DNA from: Hypsibius dujardini
Lineage: Eukaryota > Tardigrada > Eutardigrada > Parachela > Hypsibiidae
Length of the DNA: 32,990 nucleotides
Assembly (NCBI GenBank): GCA_001579985.1
Contig: LRSR01012445.1
Span: forward strand, 1 to 32,990
Direction: 5' to 3'
Under the pieces are notes generated by a model, which did not search any database, was not told the origin of the DNA, and saw only the letters and a program-made list of their open reading frames with translations. Position 1 is the stretch's first letter; each line of letters opens with the position of its first letter. Position numbers and translations under genes: made by a program. Positions 1-10,044 of this stretch are shown here, one piece after another.

Positions 1-34
1 ACCTGTGTAAAACATTCACAGCATAAACAATTCA

Positions 35-310
35 CAGCTGTCGGTGACAAGGACTATACAGTTTATAGTAACACCGGCACACGCAGCAATCAATGTAGCA
101 ATGTGGCAATCAAGTGACGCGGTATACGGTAACATTGGCAGCGCCGTCTATGTACCACCACTTAGTACATTTTCATTTTTGGAAAATTGTTTCCACACGT
201 TTTTTTTCGATGGAAACAGCATCACATAATGTAGACGCACTCTACAAAATTAGCAAATGTTCAAGATTTCACCTTCGAGTGGTGGAATTCCCTTGTAAGC
301 TCTTTCGCTG
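35..310 (+). repeat. Half copy of a fold-back repeat family
   Basis: This stretch matches the reverse complement of 22325-22590 across nearly its whole length, and the right arm at 22640-22832 in direct orientation over its second half. Shared landmarks are GCGGTATACGGTAACATTGG, GGAAAATTGTTTCCACAC, GCATCACATAATGTAGACGC and GGTGGAATTCCCTTGT. It therefore belongs to the same dispersed family as the fold-back element at 22.3-22.8 kb, but only one arm is present here. No protein is encoded; the small ORFs inside it are incidental. The left boundary may lie before the window. Confidence 0.75.
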
Positions 311-411
311 ACGCATTAGTTCAAATTGAGTGACTTTTCAAAAACAAACATCAAAGGAACATATTCATCTACGAAGTTGAAAAGTGCGCCAAATCATATT
401 AGAAGTATATA

Positions 412-525
412 TACACGTGGCCACAAAATAGCGCTACCCTAATCAAGTTATTTAGGTCGTTACGTGCGCGCTAATCGAGTTAAATGGCTTGACTTGAGTA
501 GCGCTATCTTGTGGTCACGTGTGTA
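412..525. mobile_element. Small inverted-repeat element (MITE-like)
   Basis: Terminal inverted repeats of about 26 bp bound a segment of roughly 114 bp. The left end (412-437) carries ACACGTGGCCACAAAATAGC and the right end (498-525) carries the reverse complement with a few mismatches (GCTATCTTGTGGTCACGTGT). The inner ends also pair partly (AATCAAG with CTTGACTT). Such short hairpin-forming elements are normally non-autonomous DNA transposon derivatives. The superfamily is not identifiable and no target-site duplication is certain. Confidence 0.65.
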
Positions 526-1230
526 CATGAAGAATATATACGTGTTGATCTTTTGTTATTAATTTGGAATTTGTTAAATTTAATTTGCCTACTCCAGACG
601 GTCGGTGCCCTTAAGTTGGTGGTGGCCTTGAATTGTTCATCCGGCGTTTCAAATGGCCTGAATTGGCTCATAAGCAATTGCGTCGCTATCTTGTGTAGCA
701 ACACTGCTTGAATGTCGAAGCAAAACCAAGGTATGTAGCTTGTCACCTTACTAAATCATGAGACCTGAGCGAATTGAAGCACAGCTGTGTAGATCTAACG
801 GACTCGTATATTGCGATGCATTTGGTGCAAAAGTAAGGTACCACTAAAGACGTATACTCCAAGCTCCCGAAATTCGACTATTGCTGGGCCACTTATCGGC
901 AAGGCCACTTATCGGTAAAATCACTTATTTCGCACACTCTGTTTAGAAAAAGATCTCTTTACTCTTTAAGGAAGGAAACATATACGACGATACTTACCCC
1001 GAACTTAATTGAGACTTATGGTAAGCCATGTTTTTCGGTTGGTGCATGGTGAAGAAGGACTTTCCAAACTACACGTGTGACTGTCATGAGGTAGATAACG
1101 AATCGAACTCACTTGTCAGGAACCGAAGTAGGCAAATACTAATTATGCAGGCATTATTGCACTGCACGCGATCCTCAAAAGAACATCCTCCGATGGCTAG
1201 TCAGCAATTTTTTTTAACTACGGATGTGAA
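526..1230. other. Intergenic, no gene seen
   Basis: There is no convincing coding potential here. A 16-bp motif, GGCCACTTATCGG, occurs twice in tandem near 886-920. The small ORFs on both strands have no recognisable similarity. The 3' part should contain whatever remains of the promoter of the R1 receptor pseudogene; no clear TATA element was seen. Confidence 0.5.
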
Positions 1231-2236
1231 TTGACTGCCACATACGCTGGAGCATTCCACAATATCAGCAAGTTCTGCATTTGTCGAAACGCATCCAACC
1301 CCTGTAACAGTAGTTACGGCGCCACAGTGGCGATCTTGCATCTGTTCTCATACAAACGCACTTTTTTGCTAATATTTATGATATGTATCGGCATTTCTGG
1401 CGTCACACTCAACGGCATCGGTGTCATCGACTTTTCCCCAAGTCGTGTACCAAATACGCCCTTGAACTTCAACATCGTCCATCTTTTCAGCTTAAACATC
1501 GTTTTAATTTTGACTCAGCAAGCGATGAACGCTATTAACGTCTTTCACCCGGAGCATGCACATTGGATGTCTGGTAACCGCATCTGTGATCTTTACATGT
1601 TCTGTAGCACCATATTAAACGTCTTGATTTTGAACTTCCACTGTTTGTTGGCGTTGACTCGGACCTGAACCATCATGCATCCCTTTTCCTATTGCAGTCA
1701 CAACACTAGCGCACTCCCCCTTCAACTCCTCACAGAGATGTGGATTTACGTTCTACTTGTGACACTACCGTTGAGGTTAATGGACGTGTTCACCTACCGA
1801 AAGCCCATGCAGACCTATGGATGTATCTTCAACTCGGCGGCTCAGCTGGCCTACAAAACTGTCATTGTGTTGGTCATTTCGACGTTGCCCGTCGTCGTGG
1901 TGTGGATGGCTTCGTCGCTGTGATTGTTTACAAAATCCGGCGACGAGCCGTTCTTCGCATCAAGCCAGTACCCAAAGGTGGCTCTGGGACGGGCAATGGC
2001 GACCCGCAGGTAGCACCATTGCTGTTGGGTGGAGACTTGCCAAGGCGCGTCAGTCTCAGAGCTTTCTCATCATGACCCTGCTGACGGTGGGCGTTACCGT
2101 TTGCTACGGCCTTCTTACCGTGCTGAATGCCGCGCGAAGCTTCCTCCCCAGCGTCCCGTGGAATTCAGCAGACCACGGCGGTATTAATTTTTTGTCCGGC
2201 GGTCGTGAACCCAATTTTGTTGATGCTTACCTTTAA
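1231..2236 (+). pseudogene. R1: seven-TM receptor pseudogene lacking the family intron
   Basis: This is a broken member of the R4/R6 receptor subgroup, homologous over its full length. The expected start ATG aligns with TTG at 1231. An in-frame TGA at 1666-1668 replaces the Trp of the N-R-T-W motif, and the Asn of that motif is also changed to Thr. Reading continues in the same frame through TM4 and TM5 until a 1-bp deletion near 1909 (GGCTTTCGTC in R6 is GGCTTCGTC here). A second 1-bp shift lies near 2008 and another before TM7. R3, R4 and R6 have a 737-833 bp phase-1 intron at the start of TM4. Here the two exons are fused exactly and in frame at about 1734 (Leu-Leu-Thr-Glu-Met-Trp-Ile-Tyr), with no intron. 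No poly(A) tract is seen downstream. It is a retrocopy or an intron-loss allele that has since decayed; it is most like R6 in its third intracellular loop. Confidence 0.85.
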
Positions 2237-2334
2237 TTTTTGAGCAACTTTAGCCGAAGTCATGGTCGTTTACAGTAAGGGGTTTTGTATTCGGACGGTA
2301 TTCCTACAGTATGCTCAGGGATTGTTTTATTATG

Positions 2335-2900
2335 TCACATTAACACAAAGTGTGTGATATTCAAAAGACTTGGTTTCACGATATTGTTGAGGAAGAACGC
2401 TGAATTGACTTTGCTAGTCGGTGGGACAAAGTAGATGCCCTTTGCTTTGCGGTACGACACTTCTGCGGCACACATCACCTTTTTGGGGAATTTCTGCTTC
2501 CACTTTTTGGTGCAACTTCCTTTCTTTCGGTAGTAAAAGACCCGGATTACACAACAATTGTTCATAGACAGCCAGAACTCATCAAAAGACACTACACACT
2601 TCCGTCGATCACCCCGCAGAAGCTTGAGAAACTGAGGTCCGCGGTTAAGACGCTGCGGCGATTGTTTGTTTGACAGGGCATGCGTTTTGCTCTTCACTAG
2701 CAAGTCAGATTGCAGATTTTCGCTCAAAACTCGACGAATTGTCCTTTCAGAAACATTGTACCGTTCAACTGTTTGGTCCAGGGTGGGAGGATCATTCACA
2801 TTCGTCGCTGCGACCAATTTTCTGATGAGATCGTTGATACTCTAAGACGGCAGGTACTGGAGACCGAGCTTTTTTGCTGGTTTGAGGATTCTCGCTTCTT
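2335..2900 (-). pseudogene. Truncated mariner-like transposase relic
   Basis: An open frame of 160 codons (2817-2335) resembles the first two thirds of a mariner-type transposase, which would cut and paste DNA at TA sites. Visible parts in the 160-residue frame are a helix-turn-helix stretch with SERTIRRVL (23-31), KSKTHALS (42-49), GDRRK followed by a FDEFW motif (78-82) holding the likely first catalytic Asp, FYYRKKG (94-100), and FPKKVMCA with a downstream IYFVPP segment (128-133). Homology continues upstream to about 2900 in a shifted or stop-containing frame (KKLGLQYLPS then a stop). It ends soon after NNIVKPSLL, so the second and third catalytic Asp regions are missing. No terminal repeats were found around it. 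It is dead, sits just after R1, and opposes the receptor array. Confidence 0.75.
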
Positions 2901-4822
2901 CCGTTAAATTCCGTGGTAACGCAAGTGACAGTAGACTTCGAAACCGAAAAGCCCAGGTCAAACAAAGCATCGATTATGTTTTTATGAGTATGGCCGTTCT
3001 GATGGTGGGCCTAGATGGCGCTCCTCGTTTCAGAATCAATTGGAGCAAGCATGGTCGATTGTTTAAGTGTCAACAAATTGTTTTTTGTAACGGCTAGTTT
3101 AGTTTTACTCAAAAACAATATGGGATGGGCTGTTACAAATGAAACCTATCAGCTGTTCGATGGCGCGCAAACTGGTCCGCTTTGCTGCGGCATCTGTACG
3201 TGATATGTTGCATCTCGTTTGCTTCATTCGTTCTGATAACGTCATTGTGCAGAAGCCGCACGTGACTGAAATGTTCATCAAGTGCACTCGATTACACAAT
3301 ACCATACCAATATAAAAAATAATAAAATCATATAATATGACTATAAGCAAATTTTCTGGATTTTATTACCGTATCTCTGCGCTAAATATTAGTTTGAATT
3401 TTTTTTAAATATTGCGTTGCCGGAAAAATTAGAGCTACAAAACGGGGCTAGGGATGGCGTTTAAGAATTACATATGGAAAGATAACTCCATAATTCCAGT
3501 TCCAATAGGGCCTTCGGTACCCCTTGACCTGACAGTATTTTCCTATACAATAACTCCATGACTCCAATTCCTATAGGACCTCCTGTACCTTGCGTCTCAT
3601 CTTGTGATAGCTTACGTACAATGTTTATAATGTCTGTCATAAGTAGCCACTTGGATTTTTTAAAGGCCTTGTGTCATCGCTAGCCAAGTCTCACACAATT
3701 ATTTAATTGCCACCCAATGCAAATGCACATACACCCAGGTTTAAACTTTAAAAGCAGGCACGGGCGTGATGCAGGCCCTAGGGTATGAAACAGTCTCTTG
3801 AGATCTAGACAATACGGTACCGAAGCGACATCGGAGGTGTAGCGAGCACAAAGAATGTTATTACTGGTTGTACTGATTGTTTATACTACACACATAGATT
3901 AAATACCATACGAGGCAAGAGACGAGAGAGAAATAAGGTAGCCAAAAGTTAATGGAATAATATAGAAAATAGCTAATGGAAGATGACAATTAAGATATAT
4001 TGGACTACTATAATGATGATAATAGCTACTCAATGATATAGCTAGTTGCGTAAGAGGCCTGTTGACTTATAAACTTCACAAGCAAAATTCCTGAAAAAAC
4101 TGGTGGAACTCTAATAGAACCATCCACCGATTTTCTTCTTCAAACTTGAAGTTATTATTAAACCTGAAACAATTATAGAGATTACAGCTGAGATATGAAA
4201 AAATTAATACTAGAGAGAGTCCAGATTGAACTGAGTTTGTGCCAATTGGCAAGAAGAGTCAATAGGTAAATACTAATCCCCTTTCGTGACACCGCATCGG
4301 AAGTAAAGTAATTAATCAATTCTGTTAGATGAGACTTATACTGTTGGCTTATGTTTAAAGACCCGAACAGAGCTAAGAATGGGAAGTGCGTCAGAGAATG
4401 CATTAATAATCCAAATTAACGACATCAGATATCCCGTAGGAAGATTTCATAAACAACCTCCGTGGTAGCTATGTTCATATTAAGATGTTTGACTGCCGTA
4501 GACGTTTAATTGGCACGACGCTCGACGTAACAATCATCGCAATTTGCGTCAAAACAACAGTCACACGCAGCGAAGCTCATTATCATGGTGCATCTGCTCA
4601 TAATCACGAATATTAAATTAAGGTAGTAGCGTTTCTTGTTAAACCGGAGGTTAATGTCCCGCGACAAATTAGTGTTTGTGGACCAGACACATGATACAGT
4701 ACAATAACAGTATTATGCACATAAAACCCGCGGGTACCTGATAAGCCGCAGTCACTGAAGATTTCATTTGGACGTACCGACTCTGCTCGTGCCTCGAAAC
4801 GTCCTCCTTATCAGCCTTCAAC
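2901..4822. other. Intergenic; weak internal repeat only
   Basis: This is AT-rich, largely featureless DNA with no recognisable gene. A 40-bp sequence at 3482-3520 recurs with several changes at 3550-3589 (ATAACTCCAT...CCAATAGGG...GGTACC), about 68 bp apart. The stretch just before 4823 should hold the R2 promoter and 5' UTR; I see no clear TATA box. Confidence 0.45.
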
Positions 4823-5929
4823 ATGACCTGCAGATGCAGAAACGGCTCCTCGACGGCACTCTTAAACCATACAACTTCCAATTTGTTTGATTCCTCGCTC
4901 GTCGCCCACCAACAGATTTTAAACTGCACCTCATCCTCGCTGTTCAACTACACCTGCGGCCTTGCAGCAGGTCCCACACCGCAATGGACCCTCATCCCCG
5001 TATGTTTACTGGCTCTCACCGTGGCCGGAGTTCCCCTCAACACCTGGGCCCTATTCCGACTGTTCCAGAAACGCGCCGTCCGTACTCCCTACCAGCGGAA
5101 CGTGATCCACCTGTTGGCCGTCAACTGTCTCGCCTCCATCACTCAAAATGTCTTTGGAATTATTACAACGCTCTTCCAGAGCAATCGACAATTCATTTTC
5201 GGTTATCGAACCTGTGACCTTTACGTTTTTTGCACCTTAATCCTCAATGCAGCCAGCATCAACACACACGGCCTGATGGCCGTCAATCGAACCTGTGCCA
5301 TCCTGTTCCCCTATTCTTATCGCCGCTTACTAACTCCACGACTGACGCATCAACTCATTTTTGGCTTGTGGGTGTATGTCTTGCTGGCGGAGTTCCCCAT
5401 CTGGCTGTTGGATACCCTCTTTTACCGCCTGCCTCTCGAGCAGAACATCTGTATCTTCAACGTGGCCGGACAGCCCGTTTACTCCGCGGTCTCGGCCATT
5501 GTGGTTTTTATGCTGCCAATTGTGACGCTTTGGCTGGCGTTTTTCGTAGTGTTTTTGCACAAGCTCACGCGAGCTTCTCGTTTTGGAGGTCATAGAGGTC
5601 AGGCCCGTAAGTCTAACAAGGTCGCTGTGGCTGTCCTCAAGGTGGACGACCCCATCAATCTGCCCGCATTGGGTGTTCCCTCCAGCCACCGTGTTCCCTA
5701 CGGTGTGAACGTGACAGCCGCTAAAAGAAGTCACGGTAACGCCTATGTCGTTCTGAGCCTGCTGACCCTCAGTGTCACGGCGTGTTGCGGACCGCGGATC
5801 ATGTTTTCCGTCCTTCGTGCGTTTATTCCGAGTCTGCCGGCTACTCCGGCGTTCCTTCAGGTGACCATTGTCCTCTTCTCCTGCCCCATCGTGCTGGACC
5901 CGATTCTGTTTATGCTGACTCTCGAATGA
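4823..5929 (+). CDS. R2: divergent intronless seven-TM receptor
   Basis: A single open frame of 368 codons encodes a rhodopsin-like seven-transmembrane receptor of the plasma membrane; its ligand is unknown. The N-terminus of about 55 residues is extracellular, with N-glycosylation sequons NGS (7), NHT (15), NCT (34) and NYT (42). Helices fall at about 57-82, 93-118, 130-155, 175-197, 218-246, 307-333 and 344-366. Cys131 at the start of TM3 and Cys210 in loop 2 fit the conserved disulfide. Family motifs are N-R-T-C (155-158, Cys where the others have Trp), Y-S-Y-R-R after TM3, C-C-G-P (321-324, where the others have C-Y-G-P) and D-P-I-L-F (359-363). The third intracellular loop is about 60 residues and basic. 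It has no intron and ends almost directly after TM7 with no C-tail. It is the most diverged intact member. A chemosensory role is only an inference from the tandem array. Confidence 0.88.
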   Translation: MTCRCRNGSSTALLNHTTSNLFDSSLVAHQQILNCTSSSLFNYTCGLAAGPTPQWTLIPVCLLALTVAGVPLNTWALFRLFQKRAVRTPYQRNVIHLLAVNCLASITQNVFGIITTLFQSNRQFIFGYRTCDLYVFCTLILNAASINTHGLMAVNRTCAILFPYSYRRLLTPRLTHQLIFGLWVYVLLAEFPIWLLDTLFYRLPLEQNICIFNVAGQPVYSAVSAIVVFMLPIVTLWLAFFVVFLHKLTRASRFGGHRGQARKSNKVAVAVLKVDDPINLPALGVPSSHRVPYGVNVTAAKRSHGNAYVVLSLLTLSVTACCGPRIMFSVLRAFIPSLPATPAFLQVTIVLFSCPIVLDPILFMLTLE

Positions 5930-6278
5930 AGAGTAAATAGCATAGCGGGACTCTAATGGGGCATGCAATATTTTACTTTGTGGACTTTATAACCAGAATG
6001 TTTGAGGTAGAAATAATTGTGCAGTCGCTTAAATAGTCACAATTGATCTAAAGAATGTTCGTTATGCCATGTGACTCTGCTCGAGAACTGAAACAAAAAC
6101 CAAGGCCTGGCACTGGTAATTTTATCCAGACGGTTTGCTCAAATATCACTGATGAAAGTATCACTGAAAACTATCACTTGAAGTATTACTTAAGTTCGAG
6201 TTCATGTTAAGTTCGCTTCGATATATTTTGCTGTCTCCGCCTGTTTAATATTTTTCGTTTATCATGATCAGCGCTCTA
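5930..6278. other. Intergenic, short imperfect repeats
   Basis: No gene is visible. Between about 6138 and 6195 a short unit resembling TATCACTGAAA recurs three or four times imperfectly. No canonical AATAAA was found directly after the R2 stop codon. Confidence 0.4.
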
Positions 6279-7069
6279 CCCGGTGTGGGGTTCATTTTGG
6301 CACAAAACTAAAAGTAGATCAGCGCGCGCGAGCTGGCCGACTTAAGTGAGTGAACACTCAGTCGAGAGACAGAAGCCCCCTCTTTCACTCACACAAAAAG
6401 AAAATGTCATTTGTTTACATTTGAAAAGCGGGAAGATAATTAGTGGGCAAAAAACTGTTTTCAAGCAATTTCCCAAGTCTGCTTTGTGCGCGATCTTTTT
6501 TGGCGCCGTTTATTTTTCCGGTCGATCTCTCCTCGTTGTTTTGAAGTCTGGTTTCAGCCTCAACCAGCATACCCACAGGGACAGCTGCCTGAAACCGATG
6601 CTGGAAAATCTCCTGTGGTTTGGAAGCGAATTCGGCGATTTGGAATCAGGACAAAGCAACGTGCCACGCGGCAGGAATTGTGCAGGCTTTTTTTGAGGGA
6701 AAAATTCCCTGATTCGATATCCCGCCCCACAGCCCCGATCTCAATTCCCTTGTTTATTGTGTGTGGAGTCTACTGAAGGAGCGTATCAACAAACACGAAC
6801 TCTTTTCCAGTTTTAACTGACTGGCCAAATTATAAAAGGACGAATAGGGGGTGATTTCGCAGCAAGTGATTCAGGACAGCATCAATTATTGGATGTCTCG
6901 GGTTTGCAGGATGGAGAAAATCAGAGGCTCTCCTATTGAGCAAACTCTTTTTTGTTTCCGGTAGAAAACCTATTTCTTCATTTTCTGAAATTTTTTTCGT
7001 GATTTTTTGACAAAATTTTGTGAGTAAAAAAGGAAGGCAAGTTTGTGCCAAAATAAACCCCGCACCCGG
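6279..7069 (+). mobile_element. Internally deleted mariner element with TIRs and TA flanks
   Basis: Inverted repeats of about 28 bp bound the element. The left end is CCCGGTGTGGGGTTCATTTT and continues with GGCACAAA. The right end, read in reverse complement, is CCGGGTGCGGGGTTTATTTT and continues with the same GGCACAAA. Both ends are flanked by TA (6277-6278 and 7070-7071), the target site of Tc1/mariner elements. Inside, on the + strand, there are broken pieces of transposase: FPKSALCA then LVVLKSGFSLNQHT...CLKPMLE (about 6466-6610), QDKATCHAAGIVQAFFEG (about 6649-6705), a stop, then PPHSPDLN...VWSLLKERI (about 6723-6790) and a C-terminal VISQQVIQDSINYWMSRV (about 6850-6905). The HTH half is missing, so the element is about 790 bp, short of the roughly 1.3 kb of complete mariners. 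It is non-functional. Confidence 0.85.
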
Positions 7070-7162
7070 TATATTTCTTCGGTGCACCGATTGAGTGATC
7101 CATTCAGCTCTGCTTAGTGTTAAAAAAACTGTTTTCCGAAGCATCTCTCTTCGTCGTGCATC

Positions 7163-7600
7163 ATGAATCACATACGTGCCGAACTTGACGTTATTACCAA
7201 GGCTCGACTGAAGACCGTCACAATTCAGCTGCAGTTCTCGGAGGCCGGGAATATGGCTGCTCTCATCACGCGCGTTATGAACTATTATCAGGCCAACCCT
7301 GCACTGGGAAAGATGGCGGAAATCGCGGAGGAATTCGAATTCTGTCAGAAATCGATTGACCTGCTAGAATTGAACAATTTTGTCACCGGTAAGGACCTTT
7401 TGGCGATCAAACCGGCGCGCGTGAGGGAGCTGCTGCTGCCGATGAAGAACTCTTTGAACCTGGAGAAATTCATCCGGCGTCACACCGTTGAGGAGGAGGC
7501 GACTTCGGTGGTTCCTCCAGGCGGCGCAGCTAACCAAGGACTCTTGAATCAGACAACAGCCAACCGTTCCCATAATCCTCACTCCTCGACGAGCAACTAA
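7163..7600 (+). CDS. Hypothetical 145-residue protein
   Basis: An ATG-initiated frame of 145 codons begins 92 bp after the right end of the mariner element. I do not recognise the protein. Residues 1 to about 108 look like a compact, mainly helical domain with mixed charge and no membrane segment (for example KMAEIAEEFEFCQKSIDLLE and a basic EKFIRRH end). Residues 109-145 are a polar low-complexity tail rich in Asn, Ser, Gly and Pro. The frame is more GC-rich than its surroundings, which favours real coding. An AATAAA lies at 7671-7676, about 70 bp past the stop, a suitable poly(A) signal. It is not homologous to the receptors. It could be a small gene, one exon of a larger gene, or a captured fragment. 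Confidence 0.4.
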   Translation: MNHIRAELDVITKARLKTVTIQLQFSEAGNMAALITRVMNYYQANPALGKMAEIAEEFEFCQKSIDLLELNNFVTGKDLLAIKPARVRELLLPMKNSLNLEKFIRRHTVEEEATSVVPPGGAANQGLLNQTTANRSHNPHSSTSN

Positions 7601-7670
7601 TGTTGGACTGCACAATCCTGTCTAGAACTGCATGAGCACTCAATGGTGCTTACAGACTGCACCCTCTTGA

Positions 7671-7676
7671 AATAAA
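7671..7676 (+). promoter_or_regulatory. Candidate poly(A) signal AATAAA
   Basis: A canonical AATAAA sits about 70 bp after the stop codon of the 7163-7600 frame, at a spacing usual for animal 3' UTRs. The motif is short and could occur by chance. Confidence 0.35.
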
Positions 7677-8189
7677 CTCTCCCGGATGCACAATTCCCCT
7701 CAACGCCTTAGCGATGGTTGTCCACGGGACTCATGCATCCCCCTCATAACACATTGACATATATCCCCTACCTATCCCCTTGGTCTACATATCATCAGAG
7801 TCCTTTCAACGCTCTGCCAGAACGCTTTAGTAATGAAACTTTGACCTATTTTAGGATTGTTATTTTGTTCATACGGCTGGCGGACTTGACCCATTTTATT
7901 ACATCTAATTACATTAAGCCACAGCTAAAATGTTGAAAAACATGTTAACCTGTTTACGAGAGGGATGAAAATGACCCAACTGCCGCTCTATTTATTGATT
8001 GCGAGACTTATCGGACCGTTATTGGGGCCTTTTTATATTCTGGAGAACCTTACCGCCCATCTCTTGCACCACGGTACCCGTACTTAAATGCTCGGCAGCC
8101 AACTAACGCGGCTTGTAGTTAGACCTTTGATACGCACGCTAATAACCATTAGAGGCAAATTTTATCCTACAAATGTGCAAGCGTGTAAA
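7677..8189. other. Intergenic, no gene seen
   Basis: No recognisable gene, repeat or RNA is seen between the hypothetical ORF and the R3 pseudogene. An open frame reaches upstream of R3 from an ATG at 8088, but the residues before 8190 have no counterpart in the paralogues and are probably not coding. Confidence 0.4.
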
Positions 8190-10044
8190 ACGCCTGCGTC
8201 GTTTACTGCGCCGTTTCACAATGTCGACAGTGCAACAGTCGCCTGCATCTATCACAATGATTCCAAGCTTCGCAACGATACCACAGCCGTTTGCCTTGTT
8301 CCAGTCTTCGTTCAACGCATTTTCATGCCAACATTGATGGTGTGCATAGTTGTGTTTGGCGTCACCTTCCACGGCATCGGTGTCATCAGCTTCTTCAGAC
8401 GTCGTATGCAAAGAACGCCCTTGAGCATCAACATCGTTCATCTGTTTAGCCTGAATGTCGTCTCAGCACTGACCCAGCAAGTGATGAATAGCATCGGAGT
8501 CTTCTACTCGGGTCGCAGAGGATGGCTCCTGGGAAACAGGGCCTGTGACCTTTACCTGTTTTGTAATACGATGTTAAACGCCTTAATTGTGATTTTACAC
8601 GGCTTGTTGGCGTTGTATCGTACCTGGGCCATCGTAAATCCCTTGACGTATTGCAGCCACAATACAAATACTCCATCCTCTCAAAATCATTGCAGGTCGG
8701 CATGGAAAACTAAACAAAACCTAAGTGAAAAGTGTTGGTACCTAATCTCGTACACTGCAGCTCTCGTATCGGAAAAATCTTTGGACAAACTTATTAGAAC
8801 AACATCTAATATAGAAGCGATAAAACTTAGGTTTGTCATTGGACAAACTAATTTTAGAGTGATTGTTTTGTTAATTTCTTATCATTTTAGTTTTATCAGC
8901 TGAAGGTAGTTAACGGAAAGTTAGGGTAACTTGTTAAAGGTTTATATATTGTATTTATGATTTTTCAATTTGTTTAGACTCAGCGAAATGTAATTAATGC
9001 GACGAAATCCCAGAGCGAGACCTTATTTCGGTATTATATTATATATTAAATAATATAATTATTCAATATAATATAGAGTAAAAAGTTTACTTGACTGAAT
9101 GACTGTACACTATTAAAGATTAAACTATATAGGTGATTGGGAATGCTATAACAGGTACGTCTAAATGACGTACGCAGCTGAATTACCTGCAAGCAATCAA
9201 ATGTGGCAGCAAAACAGAGTGAAGAGAGTAAATAATTAATACTTCGGGATGGTATCGCAGATATGGATGGTATGGATGGATATGGTATGATATGGTATGG
9301 ATGGTATGGATGTTGTCGCGGCTAGCTGCGAGTAATACATAAAGTAAGTAGATGGCCTTGTTGGGCTTGATCCAATACTGATGCAGTCATCAATTGTCAA
9401 AGTATGCCACTTAAAAGATTCGTAACTGAGAACAAACGAACTGCATCGTTTATTTTTACCTTACTAATAGTTTCTTTGCCATCCCTAATTGCAGGGTTAT
9501 GGATCTATGTCTTTTTCATGGAACTGCCGCTGTGCTTAATGGACCGGACCATCTACCGACAGCCTGTGGACCAACGGCTGCATCATCAATTCACTGGCAC
9601 AGCCAGTCTACAACGCGGTGGTAGTGTTGGTCAAATCGACTCTGCCCGTCGTCACGGTATAGGTGGCTTACGTCGTGGTGATCGTCGACAAAATTCAGCG
9701 GCAAAAACGTTTGCAGTTTCCGCCCAGCTGACAACCCCGTTTCCTTCCCGCTGTTGCAGCATGCGACGGGACCCGGTGATTGTGGCGGTGGTACCAGTGC
9801 CTCGAGCACCGGATAGAGATTTGCGAAGAAGCGCCATTCCGGCAGCTTTCTTGTCTTGACCCTGCTAACGGTGGGCGTCACCGTCTGCTACTGCCCACGT
9901 ACCGTGCGTAACGCCCTGCGAAGCTTCATCACCATTTCCACGAGTTTGAATGTCCAGCAGAATACGGCGATATTGATCTCCTGTCAGGTGGTTGTGAACC
10001 CGATCTTGCTGATGTTGACGCTAAGGTTTCGCAACATTGATTGA
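8190..10044 (+). pseudogene. R3: two-exon seven-TM receptor pseudogene
   Basis: R3 is the same subgroup as R4 and R6. Exon 1 runs from 8190 to 8695 and exon 2 from 9495 to 10044, separated by a 799-bp intron with GT at 8696 and AG at 9493-9494. Several lesions are visible. The start ATG of R6 aligns with ACG at 8190-8192. A 1-bp insertion just before the donor site shifts the frame relative to R6. N-R-T-W has become Y-R-T-W, and P-F-S-Y-R has become P-L-T-Y-C. A 2-bp deletion follows TM4 (R4 reads GTGGAAACCAACGG, R3 reads GTGGACCAACGG). The Trp codon in TM5 is a TAG (9660-9662). The third loop is scrambled by indels. The last stretch from 9856 is again in a good TM6-TM7 frame but carries C-Y-C-P and N-P-I-L-L. 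Splice sites look intact, so it may still be transcribed. Confidence 0.88.
9261..9312. repeat. Imperfect (GGATATGGTAT)n low-complexity tract
   Basis: Short units of GGTATGG and GATATGG repeat about seven times inside the R3 intron. This is a simple repeat with no coding meaning. Confidence 0.7.

Noticed and set aside
5330-5968. 212-codon ORF on the - strand
   Set aside because: It is antisense to the R2 coding sequence and its composition (charged, no motif) is that expected of the reverse strand of a receptor gene. Similar antisense frames opposite R7, R8 and R9 were rejected for the same reason.
8088-8189. Upstream ATG start for R3
   Set aside because: The 34 residues before 8190 have no counterpart in R4 or R6, whose ATG aligns with the ACG at 8190; the longer frame is chance.
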